Part shown: positions 50,385 to 62,207 of the stretch, in pieces
Position numbering within the stretch: position 1 is the stretch's first letter
How the letters are laid out: the number at the start of each line of letters is the position of its first letter
The notes under the pieces: model-generated
What the model was told of the DNA's origin: nothing
What the model saw: the letters and a program-made list of their open reading frames with translations, nothing else
Database searches by the model: none
Program-made: the position numbers and the translations under genes
From: Leucosporidium creatinivorum
Taxonomy: Eukaryota > Basidiomycota > Microbotryomycetes > Leucosporidiales > Leucosporidiaceae
Assembly: GCA_001600635.1 (NCBI GenBank)
Contig: BCKL01000001.1
Coordinates: forward strand, 1,799,556-1,863,555
Direction: 5' to 3'
Length of the DNA stretch: 64,000 bases

Positions 50385-52314
50385 TCAATCCAACTTGATC
50401 TTCTTCTCCTCCGATCCCTCTCCCTCAGCCACAAGCCCATCACCGAGCTCCCCGAACGGCCTCTTCAACGACCCCGCCTCATCCCTCTGCGAAATCACAA
50501 ACTGCTCCGCCTCGGTAACAATCAACCCCGGCTCCTGCGTAACGATCAACTCCTCCTGACTCTCCCCACCAGTAGCAGCAGCTTCGCCAACGGGGGTGAT
50601 GCTGAGCTGCTGCTCCGGCTCGGTGGGTGGGAGGGGAGCTGGCGGTGGTGGGGGAGGTGGGGGTGCTCGGTAGCCGTATAGCTGCGATGGCGAGGGTGGG
50701 AGTGGTGCTGAAGGGAGAGGTGCTTGAGGCTGAGGTGCGGAATGGTGAGCGAACAGGGGAGGATGAGGAGCTGCGACCGGTTCGGCGGAGGGGAGGGGAG
50801 GTGGTGCGGCTGGCGGGGGCGGTGGGGGAGTGTAGGTGGAAGAATTCGGAGCCGCGAGCGACGGCATTCGGAAGAGGTCGCTTAGAGGCTCTGCCATGTT
50901 AGTCGAGGGTGCGAGAGGAGGAGCGAGGGGAGCGGGAAGTGGAGGAGCGTCGAGGGGGACTTCGGCGGAGCGAGGAGTAGGCTCGACAGCCATGGCCGCA
51001 GGAGGAGGTGTGGGAAGAGGGATGGGAGCGGGCTCGATCTTCGAGGCTGCGGCGAGGGCTTTGGGGACGAGCTGAGGATAGCGAAGGGCGTGAGCGAGGC
51101 GGAGGCGCGAGATGAGGGCAGAAGGGCGAACCTTTGCTGCTTCCTCGTACACAAACGGGTCCACAGCACACTTGTAGACCTCCAGGATCATCTTGACCGC
51201 ATCTGTGTAGAGGTTCGGCCGGGTCAGCCGAGCTCGGCGACGTCGAAGTGAAACGGAGCGCGACTCACCCTGCACCTCCTCGACCTTGACATCAAACAGC
51301 TCCAGCCAGTAAGGCTCCTCTTCGGGCTCTTCTCCCTCCTCTGCATCTTGATCCATCCCGCCTCCCTCGCGCGCTTCGGCCTTGTTCGGCGTCGGTATGG
51401 AAACGACGAGCTGCTCGCAGGCGATGACGATGGCAGCGGCGGCGATGACGTTGGGACGATGTACGAGGACGATGGTAGTAGGGAGACTGTTTGTGATGTA
51501 GCAGGGAGGAAGGGACGTCAGCTCGGCGCTACTTTCTCGAGAGTGCGAGGCGACTCACGTATCATTCACGACGACCCAAGCTGCCCTCGCCACCTGTTCT
51601 GCAGTAACTCCATCTCCCTTCCACATGCGCTTCACCCCATTCGTGATCGCAGGGTAAGGCAATCGCACCGTCAAGTCAAAGCACAACGCGCGAAGCATCG
51701 TCTCCTCGCAATGCAACACCGCCTGCTTGAACTTGATGAACCCACGATCCTTCTCGTCGACCTTGACTCGCATTTGTCTATCCAGCGCGACGAAGCCATT
51801 ATGCCGTTCCGCCTCGAGAGCGCATCCGAGGATTGTCCTCAGCGAGCGGGGCTTCTCTTCGACTTTGCTGGCGAGGAAGCAGGCGGCTGCTGCTGTTACC
51901 TGTAGGTAAGCGCAGAAGGTCAGCTTGTCCACTCGAGTGTTCGGCGTAGGCGGAACGAGCGACGAACCTCTGGCGGGAACTGCTGAATCGTCTCGCGCAT
52001 GTAGAAGCGGTGTACAAAGGTCGAGGCGGTACCGATAACGAGCGTAGGTCTGTACGAGTGTGTGTGTGTAGAGCAACAACAGCTCTGGTCAGCTCTACGC
52101 CCTCTCCGACCGGCTCAAACGCCAGCACTCACAGCTTGATCGCATTCTTGATCTCCCACAGCCTCCTCACGACCTTAGCCCGAGCATACCGCTCCTTCTC
52201 CAGCGACAAAGGGTTCTCCGCTCGTACAGAAGGCGGCCGAGCGAGCTCCTTGGGCGAGAAGAACCATTGCGCGTCGGCTAGCGAGGTGGGCGCGGAGATG
52301 AGGGTCGGCGCCAT
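50385..52314 (-). CDS. Cyclin K/T-type (CTDK-I / P-TEFb-like) cyclin
   Basis: Regulatory subunit of a transcription-elongation kinase that phosphorylates the RNA polymerase II tail, by family. The start MAPTLISAPTSLADAQWFF is at 52314. The first cyclin fold has QWFFSPKELARPPSV, RPTLVIGTASTFVHRFYMRE and AAACFLASKVEEKPRSL, which are hallmarks of cyclins C/K/T. The second fold has FKQAVLHCEETMLRALCFDL and continues through several introns to DAVKMILEVYKCA. The C-terminal 250 residues are a Pro/Ala-rich disordered tail with runs of Pro, ending EGSEEKKIKLD. Ctk2-like and Bur2/cyclin-T-like roles cannot be separated by eye. Confidence 0.83.
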
Positions 52315-52756
52315 GCTGGTGAAGAGCTGTAGGGCTGTAGGAGATGTAGCGAGGTATCTCCTGCTAGCGCTGGTCTGGCTGAGCGCGGAGAGCTAGCTGC
52401 TTGTCGGCGAGTCGAGAGGGGGAGCGTCGAGACGTGCTGGAGCTCGACGAGAAGGTGCTGGAGGTGTGTAGGAAGGTGCAGCAGGCGTCTTGAGATCCCC
52501 TCGGCGATGTATGGCGACAGCAAGCAGACAAGGAGAAATGAAGAAGGAGGAAAAGCCCAGCTTGGCCAGCTCGCGAGCAAGTCGAGCGATTAGAAGTCCG
52601 AAATGAAAGGTTGAATTAGGTCATTAGAGGTCGTTAGAATGTGAATGAGTGATATGTACTTGAATGAAATGGGGGGTATCAAAAGCGATGCGCTAAGTAG
52701 AAAAAAAGGGAAAGAGAGTGTGTATGGGTATCAAAAACGAGCGCCGAGCCGCCTCC
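52315..52756. other. Intergenic between cyclin and C2H2 gene
   Basis: About 440 bases. The side near 52315 holds the cyclin promoter. Around 52600-52720 the sequence becomes A/G-rich and AT-richer than its surroundings, likely the 3' UTR and end of the C2H2 gene. No gene is seen. Confidence 0.5.
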
Positions 52757-54679
52757 TCAAACGAACACTCCGACCGAGCCATCGTCCAGCAGCTCCTGGT
52801 CCATCTTATCAATAGTCGCGCTCATAAAGTTGCTGTACCCTCCTCCCAGCGCCAGAGCCCTCACTCCCCTCGTAGGACTCATCATCGTGCTCGCTCCGGC
52901 CGCGCCGAACTCAGCCTCCTCCGCGCCAGAAGCCTCCGAGAACCTCCTCGAGTGCATCATGGCATGGTGCACGCCATCGCTGCTGGGCACCTCGTCCTCG
53001 GCGGCGGGAGAGAGGGTGATGCCGAGTCCGGTGTGGCCCGAGGCCGAGTGAGAAGGGAAGAAGACGTCCTGCTCGGCCGAGTGGTGGAGCGAGGTGGTCG
53101 AGGTGCGGCGAGAGGGAGGCGAGCTGTAGGTGGGTAGAGGGGCGGTACGGTATCCTTGGTGTTGGTGAGATGGGTGAGGAGCCGAGTGATGTTGCTGTTG
53201 CTGAGGGTGGAAGTACTCGAACTCCTGCGAAGGGAGCGGGACCGACCAAGTTTGGCCGTAGTGTTGAGCGGCGACGGCGGGAGGGTAGGCGGGGTGAGGA
53301 TGAGGAGTGGAGGGGACCGAGTGGGAGGTATGTGGAGTGCCGGAGTAGGTGGTCGCTGGTGTAGGGAGGTAGTGAGGGTGGGGAACGGGCGCCGCCGAGA
53401 ATTGCTGCTGGTTGGCGGGAGGCGACTGGAAGGCGCCGGGGTATTGCTGCTGCTGTTGCTGTTGGTGATGAGCCTGAGCGTACTGCTCCCTGTGCTCGTA
53501 GGCATGCGCTTGCTGTCCATGCGAGTAGTAGACGTCCTGCATGTGCCGAGGGTGCTGAGGAGGGGGAGTAGCGTAGGCGGTGGGAACGGCCTCGTGCTCC
53601 TCGAGGTGCTGACGAATCCGAGCGTGCTCCATCTGAGCGACGGGAGGAGACCATCCTCCTACCAATCCCGTGGCGCGCGACGAGGACTGGCGAGTCGTCC
53701 GCTGAGACTGAGGAGTAGGGCCCGCCGAGAGGAAGCGCGAATCGACCTCGGCCTGCTGATGGTGCTGGGGGTCGTAGGTCTGGTGCCGCTCGTCCGAAGT
53801 GTAGAACTGTTGCTCGGCTACCTCGCACTCGGGGGAGAGAGAGGTGGGAGGCGAAGTCTCGGGCGAGTAGGGCTCCTCGTATTGGGTCTGGAGCGTCCCG
53901 CGCGAGTCGAAGCTGCCATGCGAGAAGTGGGGCGAAGAGGGGTGGTTCTTCTTGATGTGCTTGGTGAGGGTGGTCTTGCGACAGAAGCTGTTGAACAAAA
54001 GCGAGAACGTCAGCTCAGTTTCCCCTTCCCACCTCGCTCGATCGCCGTCCTCCCTTTCAACGGCTCATCAAGACAAAAAGGGTGCAGAGAGCTCGACTCA
54101 CGTCTTTCCGCAGAGGTAGTCGGGACATTTGTAGGGACGCTTGCCGGTATGAATCTAATTGAGGCGGACGCGGCGATTGATTAGCCTCTGAAGGGGGAGC
54201 GCCGAGCTGGTCGAAGTCGAACTCACCCTACGATGCCTCGCCAAGGAGCTCGAGTCGCTGAAGGCCTTGTCGCATCCATCGTACTCGCACTTGTGAGGGC
54301 GTTCACCGGTACTGAAGGTGGGGAAGAAGCCGACAAGGTCAGTGTGTTGGTCCGCCGATCGCGAGCCGGGAGAAAGGAAGGGTCGAAGCTCACTGCACTC
54401 GGGTATGAACAGTGAGAGCACTCCGCTGGATGAAGTCGCGGTTACATCCTGGCCATTCGCAGATCCATGGCCTGTGTGGAGGGAGGCAGAGCTTGTCAAC
54501 ACACATCGCCGACATCGCCGAGCCCACCGATGTCGGACTTACCTCTCGTTCGAGTGGATGCGCATGTGGCGTACGAGGTCGCTTCGTCGAGCGAAAGCTT
54601 TGTAGCATCCTGAGTCTTGACAGGCGAATGGTCGGCTAGCCGACGAGCGGTCTTCGTGTACGAGCTCGAGGATGTCCAT
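52757..54679 (-). CDS. C2H2 zinc-finger transcription factor
   Basis: Nuclear DNA-binding protein with four C2H2 fingers in the first 150 residues. The start MDILELVHEDRSSAS is at 54679; the same frame stays open upstream without an ATG. Finger 1 is CQDSGCYKAFARRSD...HMRIH, finger 2 CEWPGCNRDFIQRSA...HTRVH, finger 3 CEYDGCDKAFSDSSS...RHRR followed by IH, finger 4 CPDYLCGKTFCRKTT...KKNH. Linkers such as TGERPHK and TGKRPYK are classical. Introns fall between or inside fingers. The remaining 400 residues are His/Gln/Pro/Ser-rich and disordered, ending DDGSVGVFV (stop 52757). The finger set with CxxxxC spacing resembles fungal regulators such as those of the Zap/Azf or Gli types, but target sites are unknown. 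Confidence 0.85.
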
Positions 54680-56287
54680 TTGCGAATGAGGGAGAAGGGC
54701 GAGAAGACGGGTGGTGGCGTGGGGCGTCGGGAGGGAACTGGGGTGCTGAGGTGGTACTGCTGAATGCTGGTGGAGAAGAAGAGAGAGTTGCGAATGCGGT
54801 GGCGAGGGAGAAAGATGCAAAGAGAAAGGTGGAGGAGATGTCTGAGCGAGTAACGGGAGCGCCGAGGCGGTGAGGGCGAGACAGAGTTCGTGGGTCAGCA
54901 CGGTGCGTTGATGAGCAAGGGAAGCGAGCACTGACCTTTCACCCGGACGTAAATGAGCGGAAGGGGGAGACGTACAAGGCTGATTGGGAGGCGGACGAAG
55001 GTGACGAGATCCGTGCGCTCGGGCGAGGCTCGAAGCGCGGTCGAAAGGGAGAGGGCGACAATGGGAAGGTGGAAGAGAGAGAAAGAGAGACGTCAAAGTA
55101 GAGGGAGCAGCACGACGAGGACAGCGAAGACGACGCCAGAAAGGTTCAAGCTCGCTCCATCCCTTTTCAGACAAGGAAGGAAGCCTCGGGGGCTACCAGC
55201 GAAGGGCTGCTAACGATCGCTTGTTGTGTGGCTTGATAGCGACCCGCTTTGCCTCTCCCAGTCCACGCGGGGAAGGCGAGGAAGACCGGAAGAAAGGGAG
55301 GCGCGACCTGATCGCCCGCCTACTCCCTCCCAAGTGTCTCAGCGATTAAGCGACGGCTGCTCTCGTACAGCACCAAGCCACACCAGGCTAAGTGAGAGCT
55401 TTCTTATAGCTCTCACCTGTCCTCACCAGCACATCATCAACCCAGCATGTCAAGGCGCCAGGCGCTGCCCTTCCGAGACGGCAAACGCCGAGATGAAGCG
55501 AGCGAGCGAGCGCTGAGCGAAGGCCCTACCGCTGCCTCCTCAACTATGGAAGCCCGCCCGGCAGAGCTGGTAGCATACAGTAGTCGAGACTAGTAGCTTT
55601 GAGCTCGCCACGAGCACTCGGTCTCTGTGACAAGCGCTGACGACCTTCGGCGAAGTCGGTCTCTGCCTTCCGGCAAACCCTGAGCTCTGAGCCGAACGTG
55701 TGCAGTCCTGCCTCAGTCTACAGCCGTGCTCCCATTCACTCCGTCATCCTCGTGTCGTCGGGAAGTCGCCCCGTCGTCGCGGTTGTTGGTTAAAGAGAAG
55801 CGAAGTCCCCCTGCTCCGAGTCGTCCGACTCCGAGCGAGCGCTGAGCTGAGCGCTGCAGGCCGTGGGCAGCTTCATTGCCTCGCTTCACCTCCGCATGGG
55901 TTATGAAGCGTTATCTACTCCGCACCCTGCGAGCTACCAGCCTTTTTGGCGATCACCGAGCGAAGCCTGACCAGACAGGCAAAGCGCCGTTTGGCTGAGC
56001 GAAATCTCTGCTCGACTGCGCAGGGTGTGGCTACAGAGCGCATGGGAGACCATCGGCAAGGGATCTACAGAACGTTGTAGCAGCTGAGAAGCAAGCAGAA
56101 ACGTCAAGGTCGGCGGATGCGAGCAGCGAGAAGTGGAACGAGGAGAAGAGAGAGCTCAGCCGATTTCCAAGCTTGTCTGCTGCGCAGAGGGGCTCGCTGT
56201 AGTGCTACAGCTCGCAAGATGTTGCCGTGATGCTGCTTGAATGTTTCTGCACATACTCGCCTGCTCCAACGACTCGCAGACAGCTCC
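54680..56287. promoter_or_regulatory. Long divergent intergenic region
   Basis: About 1.6 kb between the minus-strand C2H2 gene and the plus-strand M50B gene, the longest gap in the window. The part near 54680-55150 is probably the leader of the C2H2 gene. No coding region is convincing. CGAGCGAG-type and CTCGGCG-type words are common near 55480-55650 and 55850-56010. Long leaders and introns are likely. Confidence 0.45.
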
Positions 56288-59123
56288 ATGCGCTCGGATT
56301 TGATCGCACCCCTCTTTTTTCCTCGTGCTCGGCGCCGACGGAGCTGGGCCCAGCGGTCTTCGGCGCACGTTCGGATGGGTCCGCTGCTCTTGCAGGGTGG
56401 GCTTCCGTTTGCTGAAGCCTGTAAAGCTGCAACTTCGGCGGAAGAGAGACCCCTGACGCCGAGCGAGCGGGGGAGGGACGTTGAGACGACGGACGTCAAG
56501 TTGAGAGAAAGGTCTACTCTCGCCCTTGACGAGCCCTCGATGTCGCTGCAAGATTCCTCGGTACCAACGGCAGCAGCACAAGGCTTTACTGCAGGAGCAG
56601 CCGCCACAGCGACCTTCGCTCTCCCCCTCGCTCGGCCGCCAGCTCTCGCACCGCTGAACGAGAGGGGACGCATCCTGGCGGAAGCTGTAGCTAGCTCGAA
56701 TCATTATGCTACAGCAGCAGCGACCTGGTCAACCGAACGACATAGCAGCAGCACCCCTACGCCGAACCCCTCACTCGACGAGCTCGATGGCCTATCGCTT
56801 TCCTGGTCGCCGACGACGCAGATTCCATTGTCAACGCTGGCGCCTCGGTATGGCGAAGATAATCAACTATCTAGGCGTGCGGTGGGAGAGGGAGATATGC
56901 AACTGCAGCGGCGACAAGGACAGGACTTGGACTTCGGCCCAGGCGACTATGGTTGGGGTGAGATGGCTCTTCCGCTCTTCTGCGCGCCGTGCAAGCTGAC
57001 TAGAGCTGTACTACAGGTACCGACGTCACTACCGAGATCGTGACTGTCCATGCGTGAGCTTTAGCTCTCGAGTTACGCAAGCGCCGAGCAGCTGACTCCC
57101 GACTTCTCTCGAAAGGACCAACTACGTCCCAGGCTATGACACCGTCTACACCACCTACGGCGTGCCAGTTCCAACCGTTGTTCGAGGAGGTTATGTCACC
57201 ATCTCGGTCTACGAGGGTGCGTGGAACGATTGAGAGACTCCGCTCGGCGATGAGCTGACCTGTCTTCTCGCTCCACAGGCGCTTCTACAACGGTGACGCT
57301 CACGCCAAACGTCGTAACCTACACCCTCTACCCTACCACAACTTCTTTCGACACCTCGACCGTCACCGAGGCCATCACTCTCGTCCAAACGCACACCGAC
57401 ACGGTCATCTCCAACGCCGAGACGACCTTGGTACAAGTCCAGACGACTACATTCGTCGAGGAGCCTTCGCCTACCACTACCACCATCTTCGACGGCCCGC
57501 CCGAGATCGCAACGACGACGTTCAGCAATGAATGGCCGACAAGCACTCGGTGGAGCGATCCTGGCCGCCCGCCTTGGGCTTCTCGCGATACGCAGTCGAG
57601 GTGCTGGAGAGGCGACGACAAGGAGAGAGTGCGAGGCGTTTTGCGGTTGACACCAGATCAGAAGATCACCCTCTGTGAGCTAGGCCGTGGGGCTCCGAGC
57701 TTCGGCGACGAGGCTGACCTTTTTCCTCTTCATCCCTCTCGCTTATTAAACCGGCTCTTCTCTTCCTCAGATGTGATCGGGATCTGTCAGTATCGCGCTC
57801 GCCCTTTCGGTCAAAGAGCTTAACGCTTGCTGACGTTCCGACTCGCCGCTCTCCCTTCCTCCCCTTGCCGAAACGAACAGACATAGCCGGCATCACTCTC
57901 TGCTGGAACCTCTTCTTCGTTCGATGGCTGCTATATCCTTTCAAGACGCTCACAGTCGCTTACCACGAGTTTGGGTGAGCTGAGCTCTTCCTTTGCTTGC
58001 TTCGGCGCCGAGCTTATTTCGTCTCGTTCTTGTAGACACGTTGTCGGCATCTTCATCGCTCGTCTACCACTCTACGCCTTCACTATTGATCCAAACCGAG
58101 GCGGAGGAACCTTCACTGTACGCTTGCTGCTCTCCTCAGTCTTTGGCAGCTCGACCCAAGCCGAGCTTTTTGTCCCTCGCAGATCCCCGGCCTTTACCAA
58201 CCACCACTGGTACTCTTCCTTGGCCAAGTCAGCAGCATCATCCTCGGCGGAGTCCTCATCTTCTGCGGCTTCGACACCCTAGCGTCCAAGTACGCTTCCT
58301 TCGTGAGTCGTCGGCCGCAGCGTGTCGCCGAGCTCGGCGCTAATGCTCCTTGCAGGTGGTCGGCGTGACTTGGTTTCCCGTCGTACATTTCCAGAGCTCG
58401 ATTTTGACTCAGGTCATTGTCGCTTGCGGTGGCTTGATCATCGTAAGCCCGCCGACCAGGCAGAGTAACATCGCCGAGCAGGCTGACCTTGTCTCCTGCC
58501 CTCTCATAGATCGGCCTGTGGTTTCTCGAGCACTCAACAGGACTTCGATACTACATACTTTTCATCGGCGGTACGCTCGCGGCTCGTAGCGCACAGTTTG
58601 TAGGGCGCTCGGCTGACTTGATTCCGCTCGCCAGTGCTCAGCTCGTTCTACATGTTGGTCGAGGCTTCCTAGCATGCACCTGATCCTCTCGTTGACACTC
58701 ATCTTTCTCGTCTTGCATCTGCAGCCTCTGGGATACCATGGTAAGCTCTTCACCTCTCCCGCCAGCTCGGCGATGCTGACCCTCACCCATCGCAGGACGA
58801 CTTCCTACACCGAAAGGAGAACGCCTGCTGCGTCATCGTCATGGAAACTAACATTCCACGCTCAACAGCGCGGAGCAAGCCTTTCTCTTTGCCTCCAGCT
58901 CTGTATCCAGCTGACCTCGGCGCTCGCCTTCGCACAGGATGGTTCGCTATCTGGCTCCTCGCCTCACTCCTTGTCGCAGCCGGATGTATCGTCGCCGCGC
59001 TGGTAACTTGGCGAGCTACACCTCACGCCATGTATGTTGAAGGTCTACGGCGCCTGGCCACCTTGTCGCTAATGTCGCTGAGCTCGCAGGTACTGCCGAG
59101 GGCAAAGTTTCCTGCCGACGTAG
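56288..59123 (+). CDS. M50B-like membrane metalloprotease with Thr-rich N-terminal region
   Basis: Multi-pass membrane protein with the zinc-peptidase motif YHEFG joined by splicing to HVVG (HExxH-type, HEFGH). Core blocks are YIAGITLCWNLFFVRWLLYP, YAFTIDPNRGGGTFT and PPLVLFLGQVSSIILGG, typical of fungal M50B-like proteins. Before it lies a long N-terminal region. It has a low-complexity part, then Thr/Val/Tyr-rich text such as NYVPGYDTVYTTYGVPVPT and TYTLYPTTTSFDTST. The last exon ends FLPT with the stop at 59121-59123. The start is uncertain: ATGs at 56288 and 56375 both fit. About twelve introns. The N-terminal part could be a separate upstream gene, but the frames splice through. Confidence 0.7.
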
Positions 59124-59212
59124 GCGATGAGGGAAGACGAAGTTTTGCACATACATAGCTACGGTACATCTTGCTACTACTGAACGAACGACTATGCTAT
59201 GCGATATACTCA

Positions 59213-60678
59213 TTAGTTGCTGCTCCCTCCCTCGGCGCACTTGCGAATCCCTTCCGCTCCCCTCTCCTCTAACATCGTCTTCCAGCTCTCTACGATTCGT
59301 CGATCGAGCTCATAGTACTTTGGTAGTCGACTGAGCGGCTTCGGGTCTAGGTCGATGGCTTTGACGCTTGCGGTGAAGGTAGGGGAGGGCGAAGAGCCGG
59401 CGCCGCTCGAAGGTTGAGGAGCGAGGCGGATGAAGATGGAGCAGTCTTTGAAGGTCGCAGAAAGGAGGTAGGATAGGAGGATGTGTCGAGAGTCGGTGCT
59501 GGTGGTGGGATCTGTTGCCTCGCGAGCAGCGAGCCAGGCGACCCATTCTTGCAGAGTCGGCTGGGAGGCGAGCTGAGGCGAAGGTGACTGCGAGTCGTCG
59601 TCGAGGTGGAGCCCGAGCTGAGAAGAGACTCCTTCGATGTCTAAGGCGTCGAGCGAGGCTTGTAGGGTTGCGAGTGTGGGAAGTAGGGGCGATGCGAGGA
59701 GGATGGGAACGAGGACCGAGGTGAGGAGGGAGAGGGTGTCGGGCGAGGTGGTGAAGGGAAGTGCTCCGGCCGTTGGTGAGTTGGATGATGATGGGAGGGG
59801 CGACATGCTCGTGAGGGACGAGTGTAACTGAGCAATCGTGGCGAGCTGCGAAGGCGAGGGGAGGGTTAGCTGAGCGCCGACCGAGCGAAACACGACGACT
59901 TACATCGCCGGGCTCTCCTCGTACCCCCTGATAGAAGAAGCGCAGATTGTTCGCCGCTCCTTCGCTCAACTCCCATGCCCTCCACAACGCCTCAATAGCT
60001 CGACCGATCCGCCTCTCGTCGCCCGAGTAGAGCTCCAGCGGGCAGTAGCCTTGTTGATGCTCTTCGGAGGCTCGCGTAGGGTCGTCCTTGGCCTTCTTCA
60101 TGTAGGAGTGCATGCAGAATCGGCAGTAGATAGTCTTGATGTCGCGTGAGGTCGGCGAAAGGTGGGTCGGCGAAGGGAGGAAGCCCCATTTCGGCTAAGA
60201 AGGCGGGTGGAGGAGGGTAAAGAAATCAGCGGTATATCACTGAAGATGTACAGAGTATTGAGCGCACCTTGATCTCGATGGCCAACACTCCTTTGCCGTG
60301 CACCAGATCCTCCGCCAGCACAACAACCCCCGCATCCTCGTCCACCTCATCCTCTGCAGCTCGGTGAGCAGGCCTCGCCCCACTGATATCCAACGCTGCC
60401 TTCAACCCGACGAGCCAGTCCTTCGAGACGGCGATCCGCTCCATCTCGACCACTTGCTCCTTGCCCAGCAGCGGCGTGATGATCCGGCGGCCAAACTCGA
60501 CGTCCACCTCGTCCGGGATGGATCCTGTAGCATACGTGAGCTTCTTCTTGCGTAGGCGGAGCAGCTTGCCGGTGAATGGACCGTGAGCGCTGACGAACGA
60601 GAGCACGAGGTTGGCGCCTCCCTCTGCGGTGTAGCTCCAGTCTAGTGGTGTAGTCGATTCGAGCGCTGGGGATGCCAT
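59213..60678 (-). CDS. IPK1: Inositol-pentakisphosphate 2-kinase (Ipk1)
   Basis: Phosphorylates the 2-position of inositol pentakisphosphate to give phytic acid (InsP6), needed for mRNA export and signalling. The start MASPALESTTPLDW is at 60678 and the stop after EGGSSN is at 59213. Family signatures are YTAEGGANLVLSFVS, LLRLRKKKLTY, VVVLAEDLVHGKGVLAIEIK and, after splicing, PKWGFLPSP, then CRFCMHSYMKKAKDD, where Cys and His are probably zinc ligands. A later conserved part has NNLRFFYQGVRG. The C-terminal half is longer and Ser/Pro-rich, with DCSIFIRLAP near the end. Two introns are evident. The symbol follows the fungal orthologue. Confidence 0.85.
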
Positions 60679-62105
60679 GCCGTAGGCTGTATTTGTGCTG
60701 GTTGAGAAGCTCGAGCTCGGCCGAGAAGAGACGGGACGTGCTTGAGAGGCGCGAAGAGGGAGGAGCAAGAGCCTCGCTGAGCCCGAGCGTCGGTGGTCGT
60801 GCAATCCGGTGCGTGCGCTTTAGGGAATGCTCGAGCTCGTACAACTGTGCTGCAGTACTGTCTGAGCTGCCTGCTCACGCCCCTCGCCGAATCCGACGTC
60901 TGGCTCGGCGCTAGCCCCTGGCTTCGGCGCCGGCTCTTTCGCCTCTCGCCCTCGCTTACGTACCCGGCTCTGTAGTTAGTGATGCGCCCTAGATGATAAA
61001 TTGCCAGCAGATACCATCTCGCGCCCTCCCTGGCAGGCGGGGAGGACGGAGAGAGAGGTGCCCGCCGCGAGAAGCTCTCTTCTGCCTTGAGGCGCAGCCA
61101 GAAGCTCGCTTCGTCGGGCGAATGGGAGTCTTCCGAGCTGATCCCGAAGGGTAGACATCTCTTCCCATGCATCTACATAGGGACTTTGAGCACCTCGCGT
61201 AGTCGAGAAGGCGATAGCTTTGATGAAAGAAGCCAGCGCCGAAGGGCGAGCGAGTGCGAAGTGCGTGACTTCTGCAGTAGTCGAGGTTCGGAATCAATTC
61301 CAAGGATAGACCTGAAGCCCTGACAACCTCAAAGTGTCGTTGAGTCGTGCGTGGAAGCGTCGACATCAGGCTCGGCGATGGGGACTCGGAGCGGTGCGAA
61401 ATCCGGGGAGATGGGCCGGTCTGGGAGTTGTGTGGGTGCAGATGTATGTGAGAGTAGGAAATTAGCACAGTCTTGACCCTCATACAAACAGGATGGGGTG
61501 TCAAGGCGATAAACCCAGGAGATGGAACGGAGAGCGCTGGAACCATCGCCGAGCAGGCTGAGCTGGGCGACGGCTGAGCAGGGCATTCGCTCATCTGAGG
61601 GATGTCTGAGAGGTAATGGCGGGAAAAATGATAGATGCTTCGACACAGCATTCACCCCTTCAACGCTGCTCAGAAAGGTATCCCAACGACTCGAACAGGT
61701 GATTGTCGAGCCCTTCCCCTACGCCGACTCTGGCCTTTCATAGCAGATCTTGTAGCTTGTCGGGTGGAGTACAGTACAGCACTTTGGAAGCTTGCTGCAG
61801 CGCGCCTGAGAGTGAGCTGAAGGGAGAGAGAAGGAGAAACTGTCGTTGGCAAACCGAGCGATATCTTAAGCCGAGCTGAGGGACTGGGGCTACTCGACTA
61901 CAGGTGGCTGTGATGTCAACGCTGTAGCCAGACCTTGACTGTACCATATCGGCCTTTTCCTTGTAGTGATGTGCAGCTGCAAAGACTGCAAAAAGCAGCG
62001 CCGAGCCCTCCTCCGACTCTGCTCGGCGAACGCTGGTCCCCCAGGGAAGCTGCAGACGACCTGTGAGAATATGCTTCAGGTAAAATCGACNGGACCAGCA
62101 AAAAA
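60679..62105. other. Intergenic, no gene recognised
   Basis: About 1.4 kb between the Ipk1 start and the tRNA. It holds the Ipk1 promoter. A 220-codon minus-strand frame (60989-61651) has no domain, odd composition and no intron signals, so I do not call it. One undetermined base lies at 62091. Confidence 0.45.
62100..62105 (-). terminator. Pol III T-run terminator of tRNA-Leu
   Basis: Six T bases on the transcribed strand directly after the tRNA 3' end. Confidence 0.85.
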
Positions 62106-62111
62106 TGAAGC

Positions 62112-62145
<34 letters not shown>

Positions 62146-62207
62146 CGGACATAGAATGAATTCTAACGACCTTAAGCTGGCGCCTTAGACCGCTCGGCCA
62201 AAGCTCC
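62106..62207 (-). tRNA. tRNA-Leu(AAG), intron-containing
   Basis: Reading the minus strand from 62207: acceptor GGAGCTT, D-arm GCCGAGCGGTCTAAGGC, anticodon stem CCAGC/GCTGG, loop starting TTAAGG (anticodon AAG), an intron of about 22 bases after position 37, a class II variable arm TCCGAAAGGGC, T-arm GTGGGTTCAAATCCCAC, acceptor AGGCTTC and discriminator A. The acceptor stem pairs with two G-U pairs. It reads CTT and, with inosine, CTC. Internal A and B box promoters are in the D and T arms. A T6 terminator follows at 62105-62100. Confidence 0.93.

Noticed and set aside
56104-56673. Long minus-strand open frame opposite the start of the M50B gene
   Set aside because: It lies antisense to the better supported plus-strand exon, has no domain and reads as the shadow of a GC-rich coding strand.
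60989-61651. Minus-strand frame of about 220 codons
   Set aside because: Composition is rich in Arg, Ser and Pro without order, no domain is visible, it lacks intron signals unlike its neighbours, and no similarity to other genes in the window was seen.
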